Origin: Bacteroidales bacterium
GTDB lineage: Bacteria > Bacteroidota > Bacteroidia > Bacteroidales > UBA7960
Assembly (NCBI GenBank): GCA_007129255.1
Contig: SKVW01000131.1
Span: 1-32,900, forward strand
Direction: 5' to 3'
DNA: 32,900 nt
The position numbers and the translations under genes are program-made. Each line of letters starts with the position of its first letter. Positions within the stretch are counted from its first letter, which is position 1. Below are positions 1-7,804 of this stretch, piece by piece. A model generated the notes under the pieces. That model was not told the DNA's origin, ran no database searches, and saw nothing but the letters and a program-made list of their open reading frames with translations.

Positions 1-524
1 GCAGGCCAGTTGGCAATGTTGATAAGGCAATCATAATCAAACCCTTTATCCGGGCTGTAATGGTTTTTACACCACACCGGGAAGCGCATATCATAGCAGA
101 TCAGCAACAGGAATTTCCACCCTTTATAAGGCACGATCACCCTTTCCTTACCCGGGGTATAGTTTTTGGTTTCTCCCGCAAAAGTAAACAGGTGTTTTTT
201 GTCATACTGGAAATGATGGCCATCGGGCTGCATCCAGATCAAGCGATTAAAAAAATTATCTCCTTCCCGGGTTGCAATGCTTCCAGTCAGCACAAAATTT
301 CTTTCTGCAGCCAGGCGCTTCATCCACTGAAAGGTTTCTCCTTTGTGGGGTTCTGCGCAACCTTTGGGTTCCATGGTAAAGCCGGTGGTAAATACCTCCG
401 GTAAAACCACAATGTCTGTGGGTTCGCTGATGGCATTGATCTTTTTTTCAAACATTGCCCTGTTGGCTGCCGGATTTTCCCAATGCAAGGGCGATTGTAT
501 GAGGGTTACTTTTAAATTCGACAT
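1..524 (-). CDS. Omega-amidase / nitrilase-family hydrolase (C-terminal part missing)
   Basis: Carbon-nitrogen hydrolase of the YafV/omega-amidase type, which hydrolyses the omega-amide of 2-oxoglutaramate or 2-oxosuccinamate. Reading from the ATG at 524, 174 complete codons are present before the window edge; family members are about 255-265 residues, so roughly the last third is missing. The Glu-Lys-Cys triad is visible: E43 in VVLPEVFTTGF, K109 in YDKKHLF, and C143 in LICYDMRFPVW, whose DMRFP context is typical of omega-amidases. The start overlaps the end of the upstream aminotransferase gene by 13 bp, so the two are almost certainly cotranscribed and translationally coupled. Cytoplasmic, with no signal peptide. 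Family assignment is firm. The exact substrate is inferred from the neighbour. Confidence 0.88.
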   Translation of the reverse strand, partial: MSNLKVTLIQSPLHWENPAANRAMFEKKINAISEPTDIVVLPEVFTTGFTMEPKGCAEPHKGETFQWMKRLAAERNFVLTGSIATREGDNFFNRLIWMQPDGHHFQYDKKHLFTFAGETKNYTPGKERVIVPYKGWKFLLLICYDMRFPVWCKNHYSPDKGFDYDCLINIANWP

Positions 525-1672
525 AATATTTCTGCGGCTTTTTCAAGGGTTTCTTCTGATTTGGCAAAACAAAACCTAAGGGAATGGTTGTTAAATGGCT
601 TGCTGTAAAAAGATGAAGTGGGTACCGATCCCACCCCGTGGTCCAGGATTAGCCTGCGAGCAAAGTCCATCTCCCCTTCATCGGTTATTTTACTGTAATC
701 CAGCAGCTGGAAATAAGTACCCCGGGTTGGGGTAATTCTAAACCTGGAGGAAGCCAGGGCCTGGTTGAAAAAGTCTCTTTTCTTTTCATACATTTTGCTC
801 AGGCCCAGGTAGTTTTCCTTGTCCTGCAGATATTCTGCCAGGGCATGCTGTACGGGGGTATTGGCGCAAAACACGACAAACTGATGGGTTTTTCTGAATT
901 CTTTCATCAGGTTTTTGGGGGCAACACAATACCCCATTTTCCAACCGGTAGCATGAAAGGTTTTCCCAAATGAACACATCACCAGGCTGCGCTCGGCCAG
1001 ATTTGGATAGCGGCAAACACTCTGATGCTCCAAGCCATCAAAAATAATGTGTTCATATACTTCATCACTTAGTATAATGATGCCGGTATTTTTGGTCAAT
1101 TTTTCGAGAGCCATCATATCTTTGGCCGAAAGGATGCTTCCGGTCGGATTGTGAGGTGAGTTGATAATGATCATGCGTGTGCGGGAGTTGAGCAGTTTCT
1201 TCACCTCATCCCAGTCAATATGATAATCCGGCGATTTCAGGTTGAAAACAATGGGCACCCCCCCATTAAGTTTAATGGCCGGCACGTAGCTGTCATAGGC
1301 AGGCTCAAAAACGATCACTTCGTCTTCTTCTCTGATAAAAGCGGTAATTGCAGAAAAAATAGCCTGGGTGGCACCGGCGGTAATGGTTATCTCAGTTTCA
1401 GGGTCATAACTTGCCGAATAAAGCAGTTCTGTTTTTTCTGCAATCCTTTCCCTCAGGGCTGGCACACCGGGCATGGGAGCATACTGGTTCAAACCTTTCA
1501 TCATGTACTTATGCACCAGACCGATGAGCTCTTCCGAAACAGGAAAATCAGGAAAGCCCTGGGAAAGATTGATGGCATTGTGCTGGTTGGCAAGCTGCGA
1601 CATGACGGCAAAAACTGAGGTGCCGGTCTGGGGGAGTTTGCTGTGGATCACTTCCGGATAGGGATTCATCAT
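512..1672 (-). CDS. PLP-dependent aminotransferase, methionine/glutamine (YbdL/KAT) type
   Basis: Fold-type I class I/II aminotransferase of 386 residues. It is likely to transaminate methionine, glutamine or aromatic amino acids with 2-oxoacids, like E. coli YbdL and kynurenine/glutamine transaminases. Visible landmarks are the N-terminal INLSQGFPDF segment, the PHNPTG loop with its Asn, the cofactor Asp in ILSDEVYEH, the Schiff-base Lys (about residue 237) in SFGKTFHATGWKMGY, and a C-terminal LRFCFAK with the carboxylate-binding Arg. I place the start at the ATG at 1672 (a second ATG follows at 1669), because the further 15 in-frame residues upstream are low-complexity and family members begin close to the SKLP segment. 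The gene overlaps the omega-amidase gene downstream. Together they form the transaminase plus omega-amidase pathway, in which amide hydrolysis makes glutamine transamination irreversible. Confidence 0.9.
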   Translation of the reverse strand: MMNPYPEVIHSKLPQTGTSVFAVMSQLANQHNAINLSQGFPDFPVSEELIGLVHKYMMKGLNQYAPMPGVPALRERIAEKTELLYSASYDPETEITITAGATQAIFSAITAFIREEDEVIVFEPAYDSYVPAIKLNGGVPIVFNLKSPDYHIDWDEVKKLLNSRTRMIIINSPHNPTGSILSAKDMMALEKLTKNTGIIILSDEVYEHIIFDGLEHQSVCRYPNLAERSLVMCSFGKTFHATGWKMGYCVAPKNLMKEFRKTHQFVVFCANTPVQHALAEYLQDKENYLGLSKMYEKKRDFFNQALASSRFRITPTRGTYFQLLDYSKITDEGEMDFARRLILDHGVGSVPTSSFYSKPFNNHSLRFCFAKSEETLEKAAEILCRI

Positions 1673-1822
1673 GCTATTTTTAGATGGATTTAAAAAATTT
1701 GACAAATAACGAACCAAAAGCAGGCCTTCTTTTTTCTAAAAATATTAACTTTATGTTTTTGTACCTTGCTTTTGCAAGGCACAAAAATAACGGAATTTAT
1801 CCAATTTTTCTTTTCCTGAGGC

Positions 1823-1850
1823 TTTGACAGCTGGCGTTGAAATATATTTG
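1823..1850 (+). promoter_or_regulatory. Candidate Bacteroidota promoter for pgk
   Basis: A perfect -7 element TATATTTG (1843-1850) lies 16 bp downstream of TTTG (1823-1826), matching the Bacteroidota sigma-ABfr pattern TTG/TTTG - TAnnTTTG, though the spacing is slightly short. Transcription would start near 1857, giving a leader of about 70 nt before pgk. Based on pattern only. Confidence 0.6.
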
Positions 1851-1927
1851 AATACCTGTTTCTTATATATTAAGAGGAAAACATTTTTAAAAAGTTTTTT
1901 TTACCAAACCACTAAATGAGGATTGAT

Positions 1928-3118
1928 ATGAGAACCATTGATGATTTTAATTTTTCAGAAAAGAGAGCGTTGATACGTGTGGATTTCAATGTGCCGCTAA
2001 ACGGCGATTTTCAGATCACGGATGATTCCCGCATGCGTGCAGCCTTACCCACCATTAAAAAAATACTGGAAGACAACGGATCAGTAATTTTGATGTCACA
2101 CCTTGGGCGACCCAAAGAAGGTCCTGAAGAGAAATTCTCTTTAAAACACCTGAAATCCCATCTGAGCAAGCTGGTTGGAGCGGAAGTCAAATTTGCCGAT
2201 GATTGCGTTGGGGAGTCAGCAAAACGGCTTTCCAAAGAACTTGAACCCGGGCAGGTGCTTTTGCTGGAAAACCTTCGTTTTCATAAAGAAGAAACCAAAG
2301 GCGATGAAAATTTTGCGAAAAAACTGGCTTCCCTTGCCGATCTGTATGTGAATGATGCGTTTGGTACAGCACACCGGGCGCATGCGTCTACCACCATCGT
2401 GGCAAAATTTTTCCCGGATAAAAAGATGTTTGGATACCTGATGGCCAAAGAACTTAAAAATATTGATAAAGTGCTGGACGACACCAAAAAACCTTATGTT
2501 GCCGTGATCGGAGGAGCAAAGGTAAGTTCAAAGATCGGCATCCTTGAAAACCTGCTTGACAAAGCAGATGAAATGATTATAGGTGGAGGCATGATGTTTA
2601 CCTTTATCAAAGCCTCCGGAGGCAAGATCGGTGACAGCATGGTAGAAACAGATTACCTGGATAAAGCCCGGGAAATCATGAAAATAGCGGATAAAAGAGG
2701 GATCAAGGTACATATCCCTTCCGATGCTGTGATTGCCGATAAGTTTGCCAATGATGCCAAAACACAGAAGGTAGAAGCGGATGACATCCCTGAGGGATGG
2801 CTGGGACTGGACATAGGCCCTGACAGCATCGCCGACTTCCGCAAGATCGTGGAAAATGCCAAAACCGTTTTGTGGAACGGACCCATGGGCGTTTTTGAAA
2901 TGCCAGTTTTTGCCAAAGGAACCAAAGCCATTGCCGAAGCCCTTGTAAAAACCACTGAAAAAGGTGGGTTTACCCTGATCGGAGGCGGAGATTCAGTGGC
3001 TGCCATTAACCAGCTGGGCCTTGAAGACAAAGTGAGCTACGTGAGTACGGGCGGGGGTGCGCTGCTGGAATACATGGAAGGAAAATCTCTTCCCGGTATA
3101 AAGGCCATCAATGAATAG
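1928..3118 (+). CDS. pgk: Phosphoglycerate kinase
   Basis: Converts 1,3-bisphosphoglycerate and ADP to 3-phosphoglycerate and ATP in glycolysis, and the reverse in gluconeogenesis; cytoplasmic monomer. At 396 residues it has the usual bacterial length. Signatures include the N-terminal [11 protein letters not shown] substrate loop, [31 protein letters not shown], the hinge-region [25 protein letters not shown] and the nucleotide-binding [11 protein letters not shown]. An in-frame ATG at 1916 would add MRID, but family members in this phylum begin at the MRTIDDF-type Met, so I use 1928. Single-gene transcription unit: a promoter candidate lies at 1823-1850 and a hairpin terminator follows the stop. 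The aminotransferase gene is divergent upstream and the signalling operon is convergent downstream. Confidence 0.97.
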   Translation: MRTIDDFNFSEKRALIRVDFNVPLNGDFQITDDSRMRAALPTIKKILEDNGSVILMSHLGRPKEGPEEKFSLKHLKSHLSKLVGAEVKFADDCVGESAKRLSKELEPGQVLLLENLRFHKEETKGDENFAKKLASLADLYVNDAFGTAHRAHASTTIVAKFFPDKKMFGYLMAKELKNIDKVLDDTKKPYVAVIGGAKVSSKIGILENLLDKADEMIIGGGMMFTFIKASGGKIGDSMVETDYLDKAREIMKIADKRGIKVHIPSDAVIADKFANDAKTQKVEADDIPEGWLGLDIGPDSIADFRKIVENAKTVLWNGPMGVFEMPVFAKGTKAIAEALVKTTEKGGFTLIGGGDSVAAINQLGLEDKVSYVSTGGGALLEYMEGKSLPGIKAINE

Positions 3119-3152
3119 CTCTTTTCAGGTTGGACTTTCAAAACATAAAAAC

Positions 3153-3174
3153 GGAGGGTGACCCCTCCTTTTTT
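3153..3174 (+). terminator. Rho-independent terminator after pgk
   Basis: Perfect 6-bp stem GGAGGG (3153-3158) / CCCTCC (3163-3168) with a TGAC loop, followed by six T (3169-3174). On the minus strand the same stem is followed by GTTTTTATG, so it can also end the convergent kinase transcript. Its T-run overlaps the kinase stop codon at 3173-3175. Confidence 0.85.
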
Positions 3175-5515
3175 ATGTCATGCGGTGAATAATTTCCATT
3201 AATTTTTGTTCGTCAATGGGTTTGGAGATGTAATCATCCATACCTACTTCAAGAAATTTTTCCCGGTCTCCAGGAATGGCATACCCGGTAATGGCAATAA
3301 TAGGGATATGCTCACCTGTATCTTTTTCCATTTCCCGGATACGGCGGGCGGTTTCAAAGCCGTCCATTTTTGGCATTTGTCCATCCATCAAAACCAGATC
3401 GTAGGCGTTGTGTTCAAATTTCTCAATAGCCTGTAACCCATTGGAAGCGGTATCAACTTTCCAACCCTGCGATTTCAAAAATCCGGCAAGATAAAGCTGA
3501 TTAATGGCATCATCTTCTGCAACCAATATTTTCAATTCTTTTTCCACAACATTAAAGGTATCTTCTTCTTTTTTCTCAGGTGTCGGCAGGCGTTTTTCCA
3601 GGGAATGGCCCAACACGGGGATCTGAAAAGTAACTTTACTTCCTTTTCCAAAATCACTTTCAAAAACCACTTCGCCATTCATCAGCTCCACCAGGCTTTT
3701 AACAATATTCAAGCCCAGGCCGGTACCCTGGTATTCTTTTCGGGTGGAGATATCCAGCTGACGAAAAGATTCGAAGATCGTGGGAACATCCTCCTTTTTC
3801 ACCCCAATCCCTGTATCTTTAACGGAAAAACCGAGTTGAAGGTTCTCATTATCAGCATTTTTTTTCTCAACCTCTATCTCAACTTTTCCTTCATTGGTAA
3901 ACTTAACGGCGTTACTGATCAGGTTACTCAGTATTTGCCTGATCTTTTTCTCATCACTGTATATAAATTCAGGCAATGCATTCTTAAAGTGAATATTCAG
4001 TTCAATATTTTTTTGGGTAACCTGGGGTTTGAAAGCTTCCACCACTTCCTCGATGGTTTTCCGCAAGTTGAAATCGGAAAAAGTAAGTTCTATTTTGTTG
4101 GCTTCAATTTTTGAGAAATCCAGGATGTCATTCAAAATGCTCAAAAGGATATTTGAGGAGATCAGTATAGAGTTCAGGTAATTTTGCTGATCATCATCCA
4201 TTGGGGTTTTTCCAAGGGTTTTGGTCATTCCGATAATGGCATTGAGGGGGTTGCGGATTTCATGGCTCATATTGGCCAGGAATTCAGATTTGGCCTTGTT
4301 GGCTCGTTCGGCAACCTCCTTGGCTTTAAGCAATTCTTCTTTTTCTTTACGTTCGGTAATATCCCGGCTCACGCAAACGATCTCTTCCACCACTTCGGTT
4401 TTGGGGTTGTAAAGCACCTGGTTGTTGGTTTCAAACCATATGTATTGCCCGTTACTTTTTCTGATGCGGTAACTTTCGATAAAAGAACCGGATTGGCTTT
4501 CAAGCATTTTAACATGATTCTGCCTGACACTTTCAATATCTTCGGGATGGATGAGCTGGTAGGCAGATTGACCCACGAGTTCTTCCGGCTCAAACCCAAG
4601 TAGGTGTCTGCTGGCAGGCGACACATAAAGGTAGGTGCGATCCCAGTTATGTTTGGATATCATATCGCTTGAGTTTTCAGCCAGGATACGATAGCGTTCC
4701 TCACTGATGCGCAGGGCTTCTTCAACCTGTTTGCGCCCGGAAATGTTGCGTATGGTACCAATGATCTTCCGGGGAGCCCCATCCTGGTGATACAGGTATT
4801 TGCAGGTGAAAGAACAGGGGATTCTTACTTTGTCCTTGCGGGTAAGGTAAACTTCAAAGTCTGAAACATATCCTTTATGTTGAAGTTTATCAATAAACAG
4901 GTTTTCGACATTTTTGTCGTCAAAAAAAGGTTTGCCCAGCAGTTCTTCCTTTTTATAGAAAAATACATTTTCTGCCGAGGGCGACAATTCAATAACAAAA
5001 GCATCGGGGGTAAGTTCAAAATAAACATCCTGGATGTTTTCAAAGATACTGCGGTGCTTTTCCTCACTTTTTTTGAGAGCTACCTGCGATTCAGCCAACT
5101 GCTGCTGCACATTTAGATGGTTAATAACCTGGTATACCACGGTAGGCAAAAGATCAATGAAGCTGGAGTCTTTGACCATATAATCCAGAGCACCAAGCTT
5201 CATCATTTCCACAGCAGTTTTTTCATCTCCATGTCCGGTAATGATTACAAACGGAATGTTAATGTCTTCATTTTTTAAAGTTCTGACCATTTCCTCACCG
5301 CTCATATCGTAGAGGTTATAGTCCAGTAAATAAAGGACTTTTTCGTCGGGATTTCGCCGGATCCATTCAAGGGCCTCACTCCCGGTAAAAAACCCTTCCA
5401 TTGTAAATCCCTGTTTCTCCAGTCTTTTTTGGATCAACTTATTCAGGGCAATATCATCCTCTACCACAACGATTTGATATTGTTGATGGTGAGTATATTC
5501 AAAAAATTGCTGCAT
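3173..5515 (-). CDS. Hybrid sensor histidine kinase, REC-PAS-PAS-HisKA-HATPase-REC
   Basis: A 780-residue soluble hybrid kinase with no membrane segment, so it senses a cytoplasmic signal or receives phosphate from another kinase. Domains: N-terminal receiver (about 13-135; VVEDD, phospho-acceptor D65 in LLDYNLYD, K115); two PAS domains (about 150-262 and 270-392); HisKA with H418 in NMSHEIRNPLNAIIG; HATPase_c with N-box N531/N535, G1 box D567 in DTGIGV and G2 box GTGLGL (597-602); C-terminal receiver (about 661-778; VAEDD, D711 in LMDGQMPKMDG, K765). No Hpt domain is present, so phosphotransfer to an Hpt protein or to the neighbouring regulators is an inference. It is the last gene of the three-gene cassette. 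A 100-bp gap upstream contains its own promoter candidate. The N-terminal receiver is visibly paralogous to that of the adjacent cyclase. Confidence 0.93.
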   Translation of the reverse strand: MQQFFEYTHHQQYQIVVVEDDIALNKLIQKRLEKQGFTMEGFFTGSEALEWIRRNPDEKVLYLLDYNLYDMSGEEMVRTLKNEDINIPFVIITGHGDEKTAVEMMKLGALDYMVKDSSFIDLLPTVVYQVINHLNVQQQLAESQVALKKSEEKHRSIFENIQDVYFELTPDAFVIELSPSAENVFFYKKEELLGKPFFDDKNVENLFIDKLQHKGYVSDFEVYLTRKDKVRIPCSFTCKYLYHQDGAPRKIIGTIRNISGRKQVEEALRISEERYRILAENSSDMISKHNWDRTYLYVSPASRHLLGFEPEELVGQSAYQLIHPEDIESVRQNHVKMLESQSGSFIESYRIRKSNGQYIWFETNNQVLYNPKTEVVEEIVCVSRDITERKEKEELLKAKEVAERANKAKSEFLANMSHEIRNPLNAIIGMTKTLGKTPMDDDQQNYLNSILISSNILLSILNDILDFSKIEANKIELTFSDFNLRKTIEEVVEAFKPQVTQKNIELNIHFKNALPEFIYSDEKKIRQILSNLISNAVKFTNEGKVEIEVEKKNADNENLQLGFSVKDTGIGVKKEDVPTIFESFRQLDISTRKEYQGTGLGLNIVKSLVELMNGEVVFESDFGKGSKVTFQIPVLGHSLEKRLPTPEKKEEDTFNVVEKELKILVAEDDAINQLYLAGFLKSQGWKVDTASNGLQAIEKFEHNAYDLVLMDGQMPKMDGFETARRIREMEKDTGEHIPIIAITGYAIPGDREKFLEVGMDDYISKPIDEQKLMEIIHRMT

Positions 5516-5549
5516 TTTTTAAGAATATCTCTAAAAATTTTTAACCTAA

Positions 5550-5579
5550 CAAAATTACGATAATCTGTTAGTTTAGCAA
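5550..5579 (-). promoter_or_regulatory. Candidate internal promoter for the hybrid kinase gene
   Basis: On the minus strand TAATTTTG (5557-5550) is preceded by TTG (5579-5577) with exactly 19 bp between them, an excellent match to the Bacteroidota -33/-7 promoter. It sits in the 100-bp gap between the cyclase and the kinase. The start site would lie about 30 nt upstream of the kinase ATG. Confidence 0.65.
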
Positions 5580-5615
5580 GTTAGAAAAAAAAGGGAAACC
5601 TTTTGAAAAGGGGGT

Positions 5616-6884
5616 TCAGCTTTTGTTTTCTTCGGTGGCTAACCCTGAGATCAGGGAGGCTTTTTGCCAGAAGGTTCTATTGGGTTGCAGCCCTTTTTTA
5701 TCAGCAAAAAACCCCGGGACGATTTTATTCACAAAAAACATGGGCACTGCTTGCTCATTCTTTACAGGGATGTTACCTCTGGGGGTGCATTCAAACAAAT
5801 CGCCTACCAGGTCATGGGTATTTTTTGAAATATTCACTTTTCCCACCTCCCCTGCCATTACCATCCAGCTGGCCAGATTTGCGGCATTTCCCCAGATATC
5901 ATAGGCAAATTTTTTGCGTCCGATCACCCCGGCTACCACTTCACCCGTATGAATACCCAGGCGCAGTTCAAAAGCCGTTTTACCTTTTTTATGGGCTTTT
6001 GCTCCCATCTCTTTAACCAACTCCTGGATATGAAGGCCTGCCAGAACCACCTTGAACGGATGCAGGGGATCTTCCAGGGGCAGTCCGCCGGCACACATAT
6101 AACAATCTCCAATGGTTTTGATCTTTTCCAGATTTTGCTGCTCAATAATGGTGTCAAAGGCACAAAAATATTCATCCAGTTTTTCAACCAATTCAATGGG
6201 GGTAAAAAAAACAGATTTGGAAGAAAAAGCCTCAACATCGGCAAACATTACAGTGACTTTTTCATAATAACGGGCTTTGGCGGTGCCTTTATCCATTAGC
6301 TCACGGGCTATTTTCTCGGGGAGAATGTTTCTGAGTAAGCGGTCTTTCTCGGCCTTTTCAACTTCAAGCGCAGTATTTTGCCGTGTAATACGGGCATTCA
6401 GCTCTTTTTGTTTTTGAATGCTTTTTTGAAGTTTGAGGCGGGAGACTTCCAGTTCTGTTTTTAATTGTATATGCTCAAAAGCTTGGTCTACGGCCATATG
6501 AACCCTGCGAAAAAAACCTTTTTCCTTAATCAGGTAATCAATGGCACCGGCTTTCATTATTTCCACGGCAGTGCGTTCATCTCCACCCCCGGTCATAATT
6601 AAGAAATGAAGAGGCTGGCCGGGTTTTCTGATTTTTTGTACGATATCCAGGGCCGTTATATCGCTTAAAAAATAATCCAGTAATAACAAAACCTGGTTGT
6701 CGGGTTGTTCTTTTTCCAGGTGAGATTCAAAGTCGGCTACAGTATGAAAAGTTTTGACCTCATAACCTTCCCTTTTTAACGTGCTACTGATGTATTGATT
6801 CACTATCCTGTCATCTTCCACAATCCAAACCTTGCGTGGAGTTTTAAAACCGGATCCTTCGTATTTTTTATTTTTTTCCTGCAT
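5616..6884 (-). CDS. Response regulator with class III adenylate cyclase output domain
   Basis: A 422-residue protein: receiver (about 18-135; IVEDD, phospho-acceptor D70 in LLLLDYFLSD, K120), a coiled-coil linker (about 138-190), and a class III nucleotide cyclase domain (about 205-388). Metal-binding Asp residues are D216 (MFADVEAF) and D260 (KTIGDCYM). K256 and D329 (AYDIWGN) are the pair that selects ATP over GTP, so cAMP is the predicted product. The catalytic Asn is present (N336 in ANLAS). The transition-state Arg that normally follows four residues later (NxASR) is Trp, W340. Activity is therefore uncertain. The gene starts 3 bp after the preceding response regulator's stop, indicating one operon. 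Phosphorylation of the receiver would be expected to control dimerisation of the cyclase through the coiled coil. Confidence 0.92.
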   Translation of the reverse strand: MQEKNKKYEGSGFKTPRKVWIVEDDRIVNQYISSTLKREGYEVKTFHTVADFESHLEKEQPDNQVLLLLDYFLSDITALDIVQKIRKPGQPLHFLIMTGGGDERTAVEIMKAGAIDYLIKEKGFFRRVHMAVDQAFEHIQLKTELEVSRLKLQKSIQKQKELNARITRQNTALEVEKAEKDRLLRNILPEKIARELMDKGTAKARYYEKVTVMFADVEAFSSKSVFFTPIELVEKLDEYFCAFDTIIEQQNLEKIKTIGDCYMCAGGLPLEDPLHPFKVVLAGLHIQELVKEMGAKAHKKGKTAFELRLGIHTGEVVAGVIGRKKFAYDIWGNAANLASWMVMAGEVGKVNISKNTHDLVGDLFECTPRGNIPVKNEQAVPMFFVNKIVPGFFADKKGLQPNRTFWQKASLISGLATEENKS

Positions 6885-6887
6885 GAA

Positions 6888-7325
6888 TCAGCAAGTATTT
6901 TCAGGAACAGTCACCGATTTAAGAAAAAGTCCAAGGCGACTGACCACATCCGTAAACTGCTCATAACTTATGGGCTTAACAATATACCCGCTACAACCCA
7001 AACGATAACATTCCTCTATTTCGTTTTTATTGTCCGTAGTAGAAAAAACAACAACGGGAACCTTTTTTAAAACCGGATGACTTTTAAGCGTTTCCAGTAC
7101 TTCCATCCCGTCTACCCTGGGCATTTTCAAATCCAAAATCAAAATGCACCGACAAAAATCTTTTTGTGGTACTTCCACCTGGGATAGAAAAAAACGAAGC
7201 ACTTCTTCTCCATTACCAAAATGAAGCACATGATTATCAACCCCAATCCTTGCAAGGTTCCTTCTGATCAGCAAAGCGTGATTCTCATCGTCTTCAGCAA
7301 GTATGATCTTAACAACTTTCTCCAT
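6888..7325 (-). CDS. Stand-alone response regulator (Rcp1-like single receiver)
   Basis: A 145-residue single receiver domain with no output domain. Counting from the ATG at 7325, it shows IILAEDDE, phospho-acceptor D65 in LILDLKMPRVDG, the Ser-Thr-Thr switch region VVFSTTD, and K117 in YIVKPIS. The long beta3-alpha3 region and CYRLGCSGYIVKP motif resemble the Rcp1 class, which usually shuttles phosphate to or from hybrid kinases. A start at 7340 would add MPILI; I prefer 7325 because family members begin right before the first beta strand. First gene of the cassette, 3 bp from the cyclase gene. It is divergent to the respiratory operon, and the intervening region holds no other gene. Confidence 0.9.
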   Translation of the reverse strand: MEKVVKIILAEDDENHALLIRRNLARIGVDNHVLHFGNGEEVLRFFLSQVEVPQKDFCRCILILDLKMPRVDGMEVLETLKSHPVLKKVPVVVFSTTDNKNEIEECYRLGCSGYIVKPISYEQFTDVVSRLGLFLKSVTVPENTC

Positions 7326-7804
7326 TATTAAAATGGGCAATTAATATGAGCAAAATCGAAATAGTTACCGTCAAAACCATCAAAATACTTTGCAAAAAAA
7401 AGAATTTTTATGATTTAAATGGTAAAATTTATCCAATATAATTAAATTTTTTTGTTTCGCCAGCAAATTTCTGTTGGTTTAAATCCACCAAACAGCCTTA
7501 AACAGGCAAACCCTTACCCTTATACCGGTTATTCCATTGAAGGACAACTTAATACATATGTATATATTCGACCAATGGCAGGGGTTTTATTTTGAATCAT
7601 TATGAATAAGGGGGCAGATGCCGAAACATGATTTTTTTTTATAATTTTACCCCCGTTGGCCTGATAAATTTGCCATCTTGGGTTTTTGAAACCTTTGTTT
7701 TTAATACCAGTCTGAGGTTCAATAAATTTATAGATATTTAGATGCCTGAAAAGGATTAAAAACCGTAACCCAAGAAATTAATCACAAAAAATAACCCAGG
7801 TAGT
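7326..7804. other. Non-coding divergent region upstream of the respiratory operon
   Basis: About 480 bp without a credible reading frame, between the response regulator and actA. It contains a -7-like TAAATTTG at 7665-7672 facing actA, a perfect 12-bp palindrome ATACATATGTAT at 7552-7563, and long A/T runs. Any regulation of the respiratory operon at the DNA level should act here. Confidence 0.6.
7665..7672 (+). promoter_or_regulatory. Candidate -7 element for the respiratory operon
   Basis: A perfect TAnnTTTG match (TAAATTTG) about 130 bp before the actA start. No TTG is present at the expected -33 distance, so it would need an activator or be a chance match in an A/T-rich stretch. Confidence 0.35.

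Noticed and set aside
4184-4603. 139-codon Phe/Gly-rich frame opposite the hybrid kinase
   Set aside because: The sense strand carries unmistakable PAS and HisKA motifs; the antisense frame is a shadow.
7615-7656. GGGGG (about 7610-7614) and CCCCC (about 7650-7654) as a terminator or attenuator stem
   Set aside because: A five-base stem with a loop of roughly 35 nt, and the T-run lies inside the loop; too weak to call.
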